Source: Conyzicola nivalis_A | GTDB lineage: Bacteria; Actinomycetota; Actinomycetes; Actinomycetales; Microbacteriaceae | Length of the DNA stretch: 64,000 bases | Reading direction: 5' to 3' | Assembly: GCF_040548875.1 (NCBI RefSeq) | Contig: NZ_JBEPSJ010000003.1 | Coordinates: forward strand, 355,872-419,871 | Shown: in pieces, positions 25,553 to 34,333 of the stretch | Position numbering within the stretch: position 1 is the stretch's first letter | How the letters are laid out: each line of letters starts with the position of its first letter | Translations under genes and position numbers: made by a program | The notes under the pieces: generated by a model | The model's input: only the letters and a program-made list of their open reading frames with translations | What the model was told of the DNA's origin: nothing | Database searches by the model: none

Positions 25553-25905
25553 TGCTCTCGATCGACCCCCGCTCCGCCACTCCGCCGTTCGAGCAGCTGC
25601 GCCTGCAGCTCATGGAACAGGTACGCGGCGGCGAGCTCGCCGCCGGAGCCAAGCTGCCCACCGTGCGACGCCTCGCCGACGACCTCGGACTCGCCCCGAA
25701 CACCGTGGCGCGCTGCTACCGGGAGCTCGAGCGTGACGGCTTCATCGAGACGCGCGGACGCAACGGCTCGTTCGTGAGCGCCCAGGGCGACGCCGCAGAG
25801 CAGCAGGCGCAGGTCGCCGCTCGGGCGTACGCCGACCGCGTGCGGCAGCTCGGCGTCTCGCCGGATGCGGCGCTCGACTGGGTGACGGCGGCGCTGCGGG
25901 GGTAG
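25552..25905 (+). CDS. GntR family regulator, YtrA subfamily
   Basis: The 117-residue protein has a GntR winged helix (PPFEQLRLQLMEQVRGGELAAGAKLPTVRRLADDLGLAPNTVARCYRELERDGF, residues 11-63) and the short helical C-terminal extension of YtrA proteins. It lacks a large effector domain. It overlaps the membrane-protein gene by translational coupling. The inverted repeat TTTGTA-N12-TACAAA over the operon promoter is the likely target. Confidence 0.85.
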   Translation: MLSIDPRSATPPFEQLRLQLMEQVRGGELAAGAKLPTVRRLADDLGLAPNTVARCYRELERDGFIETRGRNGSFVSAQGDAAEQQAQVAARAYADRVRQLGVSPDAALDWVTAALRG

Positions 25906-25951
25906 CGCGGCGAGGGATGCTTCGTTCGCGAGCCGTGCGGCCGGGTGGCCG

Positions 25952-28900
25952 CTAGACGCGCAGGCCGATCATCGCGGCGTCGGGGTTGCCGAAACGGTGC
26001 GCGGTGATGCTCACGGCCTGCTCGCGCAGGAACGGCAACAGCTCGACCCGGCCGGCCGAGGTGAGCGGTCCGGCGTAGATCGCGAGGTCGGGTGTTCCTC
26101 CGACGGCTTCCGCGAGCGCCGAGGCGTCGCCGCCGAGCAGGCGCACCCGCGGGGTCGTGATGCCGCCGGCCGCCGCACGGTCGAGCCACGCGGCATCCGA
26201 CTCGACGACGACGCCGGAGACGCGCACGGGGCTCAGCCCTCCGCTGAACTGGCTCATCAGCGACGCGGGCAGCGGCACCGCCGAGCTGACCGAGATCGTC
26301 GACCCGGCACGCGTCGCGGCGGCGATCACGCGCACGAGGTCGCCGAGCGGGCTGCCCTCGGCGAGACGCAGGGTCACCGGCACCGGCAGGTAGCGGAACA
26401 CGTTGCGCTCGACCTCGAGCCCGGAGGCGTCGCGGCTCACGCCGAACTCCTGCTGCCACGCGAGCTCGTCGCTCAGCGCGCCGCGGCGCACGGAGTCGAA
26501 CTCGAGGAACTCGAGGCCGCTCTGGGCCTGCTTGATCAGGCTCGCGACGGGAGCGCTCAGTCCATCGAGACGCAGGTCTTCGTCGGGAGTGGCCGCGACG
26601 GGCGCCCAGGAGCCGAGGGTCATCAGGTAGTTCGGGCCGCCGGCCTTGGTGCCGGCTCCGACGGAGGATCGCTTCCAGCCGCCGAAGGGCTGGCGCTGCA
26701 CGACGGCGCCCGTGATGCCGCGGTTGACGTAGACGTTTCCGGCGTCGACGCGGGCGAGCCAGTGCGCGACCTCGTCGCCGTCGAGCGAGTGGATGCCCGC
26801 GGTGAGGCCGTATGCGCTCGCGTTCTGCAGCTCGATCGCCTCGTCGAGCGTGGCGGCGGTCATGATGCCGAGCACCGGTCCGAAGTACTCGGTGAGGTGG
26901 AACTCGCTGCCGGCGGCGACGCCCTCGCGCACGCCGGGCGACCAGAGCCGGCCGGCCTCGATCAGGTCGTCGGTCGGCAGTTCGCGGGGCTTCACGAGCC
27001 ACGACTGGCCGGGTTCGAGCGAGGTGAGCGCGCGCAGCAGCTTGCCGTGCGCCGGCTCGACGATCGGTCCCATCTGGCTGAGCGGGTTCTGGGGGACTCC
27101 GACGCGCAGGGTGCGCACCGCGTCGACGAGCTGGCGGCGGAAGCGCTCCGACTTCGCGACGGATCCGACGAGCACCACGAGCGAGGCTGCCGAGCACTTC
27201 TGTCCGGCGTGCCCGAAGGCGCTCTTCACGATGTCGGCGACGGCGAGGTCGAGGTCGCCGCTCGGCGTGACGATGATGGCGTTCTTGCCGCTGGTCTCGG
27301 CGAGCAGGGGCAGGTCGGGACGCCACGAACGGAACAGCTGCGCGGTCTCGTAGCCACCGGTGAGGATCACGCGGTCGACGGCGGGGTGCGCGACGAGCTC
27401 ACGGCCGAGGTCGCCCTCTTCGATGTCGACGAGACGCAGCACGTCGCGCGGCACTCCCGCCTCCCAGAGGGCCTCGATCATGACGGCCGCGCTGCGGCGG
27501 GCCTGCGGTGCCGGCTTGATGATCACGGCGCTGCCCGAGGCGAGCGCGGCCAGCACCGAGCCCGCGGGGATCGCGACCGGGAAGTTCCACGGCGGCGTCA
27601 CGACGATGAGCCGCGACGGCGCGAAGGTGGCGTCGGCCACCGCGCCCAGGTCGAGCGAACGCGCCGCGTAGTAGTGCGCGAAGTCGATCGCCTCGCTCAC
27701 CTCGACGTCGCCCTCGGCGATCGTCTTGCCGGTCTCGCTGGCCATGACCTCGATGAGGCGGCCCCGGAAGACGCCGAGCACGTCGCCGGCGTCGTGCAGG
27801 ATGCGGGCACGGGACTCGGCGGGGAGCGCCTGCCACCCGGCCGCCGCGTGCACCGTGGCGCCGACGGTGGTGAGCAGGGTGTCGAGGTCGTCGATGCGTG
27901 CATCGGAGATGGTCTCGACGCCGAGCTGCGAGGTGGCGCTGCGCTCGAGGATGCGCAGACCCCACGCGCGGTTGGCGGCGATCGAGTTGTCGGTGTCCGG
28001 CTCGTTCTGGAACTCGTCGAGCTCGAGAGGCGGCTCGACCTCGGGGTTCGCGCGGTTCTGCACGCGGTTGGAGAGTGGCACGTGCCTGTCGAGCGCCTCG
28101 ATCGACGCGACGAAGCGGCCCTGCTCACGCGCGAAGATCTTCTCGTTGCTCGACAGCTCGAAGAGCGCGCTCATGAAGTTCTCGGTGCTCGCGTTCTCCT
28201 CCAGCCGGCGGATCAGGTAGCTGATGGCGGAGTCGAACTCGCCGGGGTGCACCACGGGCGTGTAGAGCAGGAGGGATCCGACGTCCTTCTTCACGGCCTC
28301 GGCCTGGCCGGTGGCCATGCCGAGCAGCATCTCGAACTCGACGCGGCTCTCCACCCCGCGCTGCTTCGCGAGCAACCAGGCGAAGGCGACGTCGAACAGG
28401 TTGTGGCCGGCGACGCCGATGCGCACGGCGTCGGTGCGGTCGGGCGTGAACGCCCAGTCGAGCACTCGCTTGTAGTTGGTGTCGGTCTCGACCTTGCTCG
28501 ACCAGGTCGCGAGCGGCCAGCCGTGCATGGTGGCGTCGACGTACTCCATCGCGAGGTTGGCGCCCTTGACGACGCGCACCTTGATGCCGGCCCCGCCCGT
28601 CGCGCGACGTGCGGTCGCCCACGCGGTGAGCCCCTGCAGCGCGGAGAGCGCGTCGGGCAGGTAGGCCTGCAGCACGATGCCGGCCTCGAGGTCGCGCAGC
28701 TGCGGCTGGTCGAGGAGGGTCTCGAAGACGGCGACGGTCAGGTCGAGGTCGTGGAACTCCTCCATGTCGAGGTTGATGAACTTCGGCGTCGGCGAGGCGG
28801 CGGCGAGCTCGTAGAGCGGCGTCAGGCGGGAGACCACGCGCGCGACCGTCTCGTCGAACGCCCACATCGAGAGCTGGCTCGAGACCGACGACACCTTGAT

Positions 28901-29464
28901 CGACACGTAGTCGACGTCGTCGCGGCCGAGCAGGTCGAGGGTGCCGGCCAGGCGGCTGTCGGCCTCTCCCTCGCCGAGCACCGCCTCGCCGAGCAGGTTG
29001 AGGTTGAGGCGCACGCCGCCCTCGCGCAGGTGGGCGAGGGTCTTGTCGAGGCTCTTCGGGGTCGCGTCGATGACCAGGTGGCCGACCATGTTGCGCAGCA
29101 CCCGGCGGGCGATCGGCACGACGATCCAGGGCAGCAGGGTGGCGAATCCGCCGCCGAGCGCGATCGCGGCGCGCAGGTACCAGGGCAGGAACCTGGGGAT
29201 CCTGTGGCTCAGCTGTTCGAGGTTGCGGGCGGCGACTCTGAGGTCTTCCGGGCGCACGACCCGGTCGACGAACCCGATCGTGAACTCGAGTCCGCGGGGG
29301 TCCTTGAGCACTCCCGCGAGGCGTGCGGCACTGGCATCCGTCTTCACCCCCGCGCTCTCGGTGAGCCAGCGGCGCACCGTGGCGACGGTCTCGTCGACCA
29401 TCGCGGCGCCCGTGACGTCGTCGGTGGGACTTTCGGAGTTGCGGCGCTCAATCGACATGCTCAC
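25952..29464 (-). CDS. putA: Bifunctional proline dehydrogenase / P5C dehydrogenase
   Basis: The 1170-residue enzyme oxidises proline to P5C and then to glutamate. The proline dehydrogenase barrel spans about 20-470 (VRLNLNLLGEAVLGEGEADSR-type start near 150, LQAYLPDAL, RVVKGANLAMEYV, GVAGHNLFDVAFAWLL, FEMLLGMA). The aldehyde dehydrogenase spans about 510-1020, with catalytic Glu723 (LLAETSGKNA) and Cys757 (GHAGQKCSAAS). A C-terminal domain follows. There is no N-terminal ribbon-helix-helix, so it is not a trifunctional repressor. GTG at 29464 has AGGGAGG at suitable spacing; an ATG two codons later is possible. Regulated probably by the divergent LysR gene. Confidence 0.93.
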   Translation of the reverse strand: MSMSIERRNSESPTDDVTGAAMVDETVATVRRWLTESAGVKTDASAARLAGVLKDPRGLEFTIGFVDRVVRPEDLRVAARNLEQLSHRIPRFLPWYLRAAIALGGGFATLLPWIVVPIARRVLRNMVGHLVIDATPKSLDKTLAHLREGGVRLNLNLLGEAVLGEGEADSRLAGTLDLLGRDDVDYVSIKVSSVSSQLSMWAFDETVARVVSRLTPLYELAAASPTPKFINLDMEEFHDLDLTVAVFETLLDQPQLRDLEAGIVLQAYLPDALSALQGLTAWATARRATGGAGIKVRVVKGANLAMEYVDATMHGWPLATWSSKVETDTNYKRVLDWAFTPDRTDAVRIGVAGHNLFDVAFAWLLAKQRGVESRVEFEMLLGMATGQAEAVKKDVGSLLLYTPVVHPGEFDSAISYLIRRLEENASTENFMSALFELSSNEKIFAREQGRFVASIEALDRHVPLSNRVQNRANPEVEPPLELDEFQNEPDTDNSIAANRAWGLRILERSATSQLGVETISDARIDDLDTLLTTVGATVHAAAGWQALPAESRARILHDAGDVLGVFRGRLIEVMASETGKTIAEGDVEVSEAIDFAHYYAARSLDLGAVADATFAPSRLIVVTPPWNFPVAIPAGSVLAALASGSAVIIKPAPQARRSAAVMIEALWEAGVPRDVLRLVDIEEGDLGRELVAHPAVDRVILTGGYETAQLFRSWRPDLPLLAETSGKNAIIVTPSGDLDLAVADIVKSAFGHAGQKCSAASLVVLVGSVAKSERFRRQLVDAVRTLRVGVPQNPLSQMGPIVEPAHGKLLRALTSLEPGQSWLVKPRELPTDDLIEAGRLWSPGVREGVAAGSEFHLTEYFGPVLGIMTAATLDEAIELQNASAYGLTAGIHSLDGDEVAHWLARVDAGNVYVNRGITGAVVQRQPFGGWKRSSVGAGTKAGGPNYLMTLGSWAPVAATPDEDLRLDGLSAPVASLIKQAQSGLEFLEFDSVRRGALSDELAWQQEFGVSRDASGLEVERNVFRYLPVPVTLRLAEGSPLGDLVRVIAAATRAGSTISVSSAVPLPASLMSQFSGGLSPVRVSGVVVESDAAWLDRAAAGGITTPRVRLLGGDASALAEAVGGTPDLAIYAGPLTSAGRVELLPFLREQAVSITAHRFGNPDAAMIGLRV

Positions 29465-29526
29465 GAGAATAAGCCTCCCTCGTCACGGTTGCTGGAAAGC
29501 ACCAGTGTCCCTCGCCGCTTCCTAAA

Positions 29527-29544
29527 GTAAAAGCGAATGTTTAC
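29527..29544. promoter_or_regulatory. Candidate LysR box between putA and its regulator
   Basis: GTAAA (29527-29531) and TTTAC (29540-29544) form a short inverted repeat in the 113-bp divergent region, matching the T-N11-A style of LysR sites. The region around 29521-29560 is AT-rich relative to its neighbours. Confidence 0.4.
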
Positions 29545-29577
29545 GTACGATATTGTTCAGTTCTACCTGAAGAATGG

Positions 29578-30468
29578 ATGCTCGTGCTCGACCTGAAGAG
29601 ACTGCGGCTGTTACGAGAGCTGAAGATCCGCGGAACCATCACCGCTGTCGCCGAGGCGTACTCCTACAGCCCGTCGTCGGTGTCGCAGCAGCTCGCGTTG
29701 CTCGAGACCGAGGCCGGAGTGCCGCTGCTGACGAAGTCGGGCCGGCGCGTGCAGCTCACGCCGCAGGCCGAGGTGCTCGTGACCCACACCACGCAGCTGC
29801 TCGAGCGGATGGAGCTGATGGAGACGGAGCTGGTCTCGAGCCTCACCGAGGTGCGCGGCACCGTGCGGCTCGCGGTGTTCCAGTCGGCGGCGCTCGGCAT
29901 CATCCCTCAGGCGCTCACCCTGCTCGCCGCGGAGTATCCCGCGCTGCGGGTGGAGATCACGCAGCGCGAGCCCGAGAACGCGCTGTTCGAGGTCTGGGCC
30001 CGCGAGTTCGACCTCGTCATCGCCGAGCAGTACCCGGGCCACGCCGCACCCCGACAGCCCGACCTCGACCGGGTCGGGCTGTGCGAGGACGAGTTGCGCC
30101 TCGGTGTGCCCGCGGAACGCGGCATCCGCTCGATCGCCGACGCCTCGTCGCTGCCCTGGGTGATGGAGCCGCGCGGAACGGCGAGCCGGCACTGGGCCGA
30201 GCAGCTCTGCCGGCAGCACGGGTTCGAGCCCGACGTGCGATTCGAGACGGCCGACCTGCAGGCGCACATCCGGCTGATCGAGTCGGGCAACGCCGTGGCT
30301 ATCCTGCCCGACCTGGTCTGGGCGGGGCGCACTCCGTCGGTCGAACTGGTGCGGCTCGAGGGCTCGCCGACCCGCACGGTCTTCACTTCGGTGCGGGAGT
30401 CGAACAGGGGCCGACCAACGATACTCGCCTGCCGAGACATCCTCAATCGGTCGGTCTCTTTCGTGTAG
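29578..30468 (+). CDS. LysR family regulator, probable control of putA
   Basis: The 296-residue protein has a LysR helix-turn-helix (LKRLRLLRELKIRGTITAVAEAYSYSPSSVSQQLALLE, residues 6-43) and a type 2 periplasmic-binding effector domain (GTVRLAVFQSAALGIIPQAL from about 93, FDLVIAEQYPG near 145). The proline-utilisation link rests on the divergent position 113 bp from putA. Confidence 0.85.
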   Translation: MLVLDLKRLRLLRELKIRGTITAVAEAYSYSPSSVSQQLALLETEAGVPLLTKSGRRVQLTPQAEVLVTHTTQLLERMELMETELVSSLTEVRGTVRLAVFQSAALGIIPQALTLLAAEYPALRVEITQREPENALFEVWAREFDLVIAEQYPGHAAPRQPDLDRVGLCEDELRLGVPAERGIRSIADASSLPWVMEPRGTASRHWAEQLCRQHGFEPDVRFETADLQAHIRLIESGNAVAILPDLVWAGRTPSVELVRLEGSPTRTVFTSVRESNRGRPTILACRDILNRSVSFV

Positions 30469-30542
30469 GCCGCGGCCCGCCTGTCGTCGTCGGCCTCGGC
30501 CGCGGGTACTCTGGCTGCAGGAAATCAGGCAGGAGTTTCACC

Positions 30543-31208
30543 ATGAGCACCGAAATCGCAGGTGCGAGTCTGCGCCGGGTTCCACGGCAGGACCGCAGCG
30601 AACAGCGCTTCGAGCTAATCCTCGACACCACGGCCGCCCTCATCGACGAGGTCGGCTACGGCAATCTCACGACCTCGCTCATCGCCAAGCGCGTCGGAAT
30701 GTCGGGCCCGGGGATCTACCGCTACTTCGACGGGCTCCAGGCCATCGCCAGCGCTCTCGCCACCCGCAACCTGCACCGCTTCCTCGAGAACGCCACCTCG
30801 ATCCTCTCCGACGAGAACGTCACCTGGCAGGAGGCGATGGCGAACGCCGTCGACATCTACTGCGAGATGCACCGCAGCGAACCCGGCTTCCGCTGGCTGC
30901 GCCTCGGCGACGCGATCGACCGCCACCTGATCGACGAGTCCGACACGAACCGCAAGGTCGTTGCGCGCATGATGGCCGAGGTCTTCATCTCCCGCTACAA
31001 GGTCAGCCCGCGCGACGACCTGCTCGAGCACGTCGAGATCATGGTGGAGATCGTCGACAGCCTCACCGCCCGGGCGTTTATGACGAACCCCAAGGGCGAC
31101 GAGTTCTTCATCGACGAGTGCTCGCGCATCGTCATCGGCTACCTCGCCGACTACCTCGCCGCGACGGTCGAAGAGGCCGAGCGCCGCGAACGGCTCGCGA
31201 CCCGGTAG
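30543..31208 (+). CDS. TetR family regulator
   Basis: The 221-residue protein has the TetR helix-turn-helix (ILDTTAALIDEVGYGNLTTSLIAKRVGMSGPGIYRYFDG, residues 26-64) and an all-helical ligand domain. CAGGAG precedes ATG 30543. Six bases separate its stop from the following oxidoreductase gene, so the two are co-transcribed and the oxidoreductase is a likely target. Ligand unknown. Confidence 0.88.
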   Translation: MSTEIAGASLRRVPRQDRSEQRFELILDTTAALIDEVGYGNLTTSLIAKRVGMSGPGIYRYFDGLQAIASALATRNLHRFLENATSILSDENVTWQEAMANAVDIYCEMHRSEPGFRWLRLGDAIDRHLIDESDTNRKVVARMMAEVFISRYKVSPRDDLLEHVEIMVEIVDSLTARAFMTNPKGDEFFIDECSRIVIGYLADYLAATVEEAERRERLATR

Positions 31209-31214
31209 CGACCG

Positions 31215-32783
31215 ATGAGGTCGAGCGCCGACGTCGTGATCGTGGGCGGCGGGCACAACGGCCTCGTCGCCGCCGCGTATCTCGCGCGGGCGGGGCGCCG
31301 GGTCGTTCTGCTCGAACGCCTCGACCGGGTCGGAGGCGCCGCGGTCTCGTCCCAGGCGTTCGAGGGGGTGGAGGCCAGGCTCTCGCGGTACTCCTACCTC
31401 GTGTCGCTGCTGCCGAAGCGGGTGATCCGCGAGCTCGGTCTCGACATCCGGCTCGAACGGCGCCGCTACTCCTCATATACGCCGTCGCCCGGCACCGACC
31501 GCGGACTGCTCGTCGACCACGGCGACCCCGTCGCGACCGCTGCCTCGTTCGCCTCGATCGGGGCCGGGCTCGACGCCGCCGCATGGCCGGGGTTCTACGC
31601 GCGAACCGGGGCCCTCGCCCGCGCGCTCTTCCCGACGGTGACCGAGCCGCTGCTCACCCGCGCCGAGGCACGCCGCGCGGTGGCCGACGACGCGATCTGG
31701 CACGACTTCGTCGAGCGGCCCGTCGGCGAGGTCGTCGAGCGCACGTTCACCGACGACCTGGTGCGCGGGGTCGTGCTGACCGACGCGCTGATCGGCACGT
31801 TCGCGCCGAACATCGACGAGTCGCTGGCCGGCAACCGATGCTTCCTCTATCACGTCATCGGCAACGGAACGGGCGACTGGGATGTGCCCGTCGGCGGGAT
31901 GGGGGCCGTCTCCGGGGCGCTGGAGGCGGCCGCGCGGCGGGCCGGCGCCGAGATCGTGACGGGCGCCGAGGTCGTCGCGATCACACCGGACGGCGAGGTG
32001 AGCTACCGCCACGGCGAGCGCGAGACCTCGGTCGGCGCCGAGGTGGTGCTCGCCAACGTCGCGCCGCACGTGCTGGCGCGGCTGACCGGAACGGCGGATG
32101 CCACACCGAAACCCGAGGGCGCCCAGGTCAAGGTCAACATGCTGCTCTCGCGCCTGCCCCGGCTGCGTGACCCGGCGCTCGACCCCACGGCGGCGTTCGG
32201 CGGCACCTTCCACATCAACGAGTCGTGGAGGCAGCTCGGCACCGCCTTCTCGGCTGCGGCTGCGGGCGGCGTCCCTGACCCGCTGCCGTGCGAGATCTAC
32301 TGCCACTCGCTGACCGACCCGAGCATCCTGTCGCCCGAGCTGCGCGCGAGCGGCGCGCAGACGCTCACGGTCTTCGGCCTGCACACGCCGCACCGTCTCG
32401 TCGACGGCGCAACCGACGACGAGCACGAAGCGCTGCGCGAACGGCTGCAGCGTGCCGCGATCGGGAGCCTCGACTCCGTGCTCGCCGAGCCGATCGAGCC
32501 GCTGCTGCTGCGCGACGCTGCCGGCCAGCCGACTATCGAGACCAAGACCACCCTCGACGTCGAGCGGGCGCTCGGGATGCCCGGAGGCAACATCTTCCAC
32601 GGCCCGCTGTCGTGGCCGTTCGCCGACGACGACGCCGACCTGTCGACGCCCGCCGCCCGCTGGGGAGTCGCCACCGAGCACGCGCGGGTGCTGCTCTGCG
32701 GCTCGGGCGCGAGGCGCGGCGGTGCCGTGAGCGGACTCGGCGGGCACAACGCCGCGATGGCCGTACTCGAGTCGCATCCGTAG
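31215..32783 (+). CDS. FAD-dependent oxidoreductase, phytoene dehydrogenase/PYROXD2-like
   Basis: The 522-residue flavoprotein starts with a dinucleotide-binding motif (ADVVIVGGGHNGLVAAAYLARAGRRV, residues 5-30). It ends with the C-terminal FAD signature ARVLLCGSGARRGGAVSGLGGHNAA near 488-512. It resembles the desaturase-like NAD(P)/FAD proteins that include PYROXD2 and CrtI homologues. No carotenoid synthase is nearby, so a carotenoid role is not supported. Operonic with TetR. Confidence 0.8.
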   Translation: MRSSADVVIVGGGHNGLVAAAYLARAGRRVVLLERLDRVGGAAVSSQAFEGVEARLSRYSYLVSLLPKRVIRELGLDIRLERRRYSSYTPSPGTDRGLLVDHGDPVATAASFASIGAGLDAAAWPGFYARTGALARALFPTVTEPLLTRAEARRAVADDAIWHDFVERPVGEVVERTFTDDLVRGVVLTDALIGTFAPNIDESLAGNRCFLYHVIGNGTGDWDVPVGGMGAVSGALEAAARRAGAEIVTGAEVVAITPDGEVSYRHGERETSVGAEVVLANVAPHVLARLTGTADATPKPEGAQVKVNMLLSRLPRLRDPALDPTAAFGGTFHINESWRQLGTAFSAAAAGGVPDPLPCEIYCHSLTDPSILSPELRASGAQTLTVFGLHTPHRLVDGATDDEHEALRERLQRAAIGSLDSVLAEPIEPLLLRDAAGQPTIETKTTLDVERALGMPGGNIFHGPLSWPFADDDADLSTPAARWGVATEHARVLLCGSGARRGGAVSGLGGHNAAMAVLESHP

Positions 32784-32827
32784 CCTCCACCGCCCCGCTA
32801 CGCCCCCGACTCGCACCGCAACACGCC

Positions 32828-32855
32828 TTTGTCCGGCCGTGCGCTTTGCTATATG
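32828..32855 (+). promoter_or_regulatory. Putative promoter of the BBE-type flavoenzyme
   Basis: TTTGTC (32828-32833) and an extended -10 TGCTATAT with TATATG at 32850-32855 lie 8 bp before ATG 32864. A transcription start about 7 bp past the -10 would give an almost leaderless mRNA, in line with the lack of a clear ribosome site. Confidence 0.45.
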
Positions 32856-32863
32856 GTCGGCCC

Positions 32864-34201
32864 ATGATCGACATCACCGAGCTGCGTTCACGAGTCTCCG
32901 GCCCCGTGCTGACCGCCTCCGACGAGGGGTTCGCGGCCGAAGTCGCCGGGTACAACCTCGCGGTCTCCAACACGCCGGACGTCGTGGTCGGTGCGGCCGA
33001 CGCCGACGACGTCGTCGAGGCGGTGCTCTTCGCCCGCGAGCTCGCGCTGCCCGTGCACGTGCAGTCCACCGGCCACGGCGCGCACGCAGACATCACCGAC
33101 GGCATGCTGATCAGCACGAAGCGGCTCAACTCGGTGAAGATCGACCTGGCCAACCGCGTCGCCACCATCGGCGCCGGCGCGCGCTGGGGCAGGGTGATCT
33201 CCGCCGCCGCGCAGCACGGCCTCGCTCCGATCGCGGGCGCCTCGACACAGGTCGGCGTCGTCGGCTACCTCACGGGCGGCGGGTTCGGACCGCTGAGCCG
33301 CAGCCACGGCGTCTCCTCCGACTACGCTCGCGGCTTCACCGTCGTCACCGGCCGCGGCGAGCTCGTCGAGGCGACGCCGACCGAGAACGACGACCTCTAC
33401 TGGGCGCTGCGCGGAGGCAAGAACGGGCTCGGCGTCGTCACCCAGGTGCGGTTCGAGCTCGTCGAGCTGTCGTCGCTCTACGCGGGATCGCTGCTGTTCG
33501 AAAGCCAGCACGTCGAGAAGGTGCTGCGCGGCTGGCTCGACTACACCCAGACCGCCGCCGACACCGTGACGACGAGCATCGCGCTGCTGCGCTTTCCGCC
33601 GATCGACGCGGTGCCCGAGCCGATGCGCGGCAAGAACTTCGCGAGCGTGCGCTTCGCCTACCCGGGCGACATCGGCGAGGGCAAGCGGCTCGCGGCGGCA
33701 CTGCGCTCGCTCGCTCCTGTGTTCATCGACTCGATCGGCGAGCTGCCGGTCGACGAGATCGGGCTGATCCACAACGACCCGGAGGGCCCGAGCCCGGCAT
33801 GGAGCAACGGCACGCTGCTGTCGCACGGCTCCCCCGAGCTCGCCACCGCTGTGCTGGGCGCGGTCGGCCCCGGCGCGCGCATCCCCTTCGTCGCCGCCGA
33901 GCTGCGCCACCTCGGCGGGGCCGTGCGCAGCGACGTGCCCGAGGGGTCCGCGGTCGGCGGACGCTCGGCCGAGTACACCTTCACGCTGATCGGGGCGCCG
34001 GAGCCGAGCCTGTTCGCCAAGCTGATTCCGGATGCCGCGTCCCAGATCTTCGACGCCCTGCGACCGTGGATCAACGAGGAGTCGAACATCAACTTCCAGA
34101 ACAACGGCGGCGCGGGCACCCCGGCCTGGTCTGCGGAGACCTCCGCCCGGCTCGGCACGGTGCGCGTCGCGCACGACCCCGATCGCATCTTCCCGCACTG
34201 A
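32864..34201 (+). CDS. FAD-binding oxidoreductase, berberine-bridge-enzyme type
   Basis: The 445-residue protein has a PCMH-type FAD domain (TPDVVVGAADADDVVEAVLFARELALPVHVQSTGHGAH, residues about 37-75) and GASTQVGVVGYLTGGGFGPLSR near 128-148. A BBE C-terminal segment ends INFQNNGG...ARLGTVRVAHDPDRIFPH. The single His in STGHGAH can carry 8-alpha-histidyl FAD; the second Cys attachment of true BBE enzymes is not obvious. Members oxidise sugars, alkaloids or nicotine derivatives; substrate unknown. Confidence 0.83.
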   Translation: MIDITELRSRVSGPVLTASDEGFAAEVAGYNLAVSNTPDVVVGAADADDVVEAVLFARELALPVHVQSTGHGAHADITDGMLISTKRLNSVKIDLANRVATIGAGARWGRVISAAAQHGLAPIAGASTQVGVVGYLTGGGFGPLSRSHGVSSDYARGFTVVTGRGELVEATPTENDDLYWALRGGKNGLGVVTQVRFELVELSSLYAGSLLFESQHVEKVLRGWLDYTQTAADTVTTSIALLRFPPIDAVPEPMRGKNFASVRFAYPGDIGEGKRLAAALRSLAPVFIDSIGELPVDEIGLIHNDPEGPSPAWSNGTLLSHGSPELATAVLGAVGPGARIPFVAAELRHLGGAVRSDVPEGSAVGGRSAEYTFTLIGAPEPSLFAKLIPDAASQIFDALRPWINEESNINFQNNGGAGTPAWSAETSARLGTVRVAHDPDRIFPH

Positions 34202-34223
34202 CCGACCGGCGCCGCGAGCAGTT

Positions 34224-34309
34224 CTGCCGAATGAAGGAGATTTCGCGACCGATCACCGGCCTGCCGCGAAAACCTGTGACTTGGCGGTAGTTCTTCCTTC
34301 ATTTGGCAG
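34224..34309. repeat. 86-bp element with 15-bp terminal inverted repeats
   Basis: CTGCCGAATGAAGGA (34224-34238) and TCCTTCATTTGGCAG (34295-34309) are complementary with one mismatch. Inside, TTTCGCG (34241-34247) and CGCGAAA (34265-34271) form a second inverted pair. It fills the gap between convergent genes. It may be a terminator or a small non-autonomous element; there is no obvious target-site duplication. Confidence 0.55.
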
Positions 34310-34333
34310 CCGGGACTGGGGCCGGCGGCCGGC

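Noticed and set aside
25997..29530. A 1177-codon open frame antisense to putA, and similar long antisense frames (for example 2139-3272, 5249-6433, 37874-40966 and 60447-62498)
   Set aside because: They are composition shadows of strong genes: Arg/His/Asp/Glu-rich, no domain, no ribosome site, and they follow the third-position GC bias of the opposite strand.
31215..32783. Carotenoid biosynthesis gene (crtI)
   Set aside because: The fold is CrtI-like, but no crtB, crtE or cyclase is adjacent and the sequence is closer to PYROXD2-type oxidoreductases.
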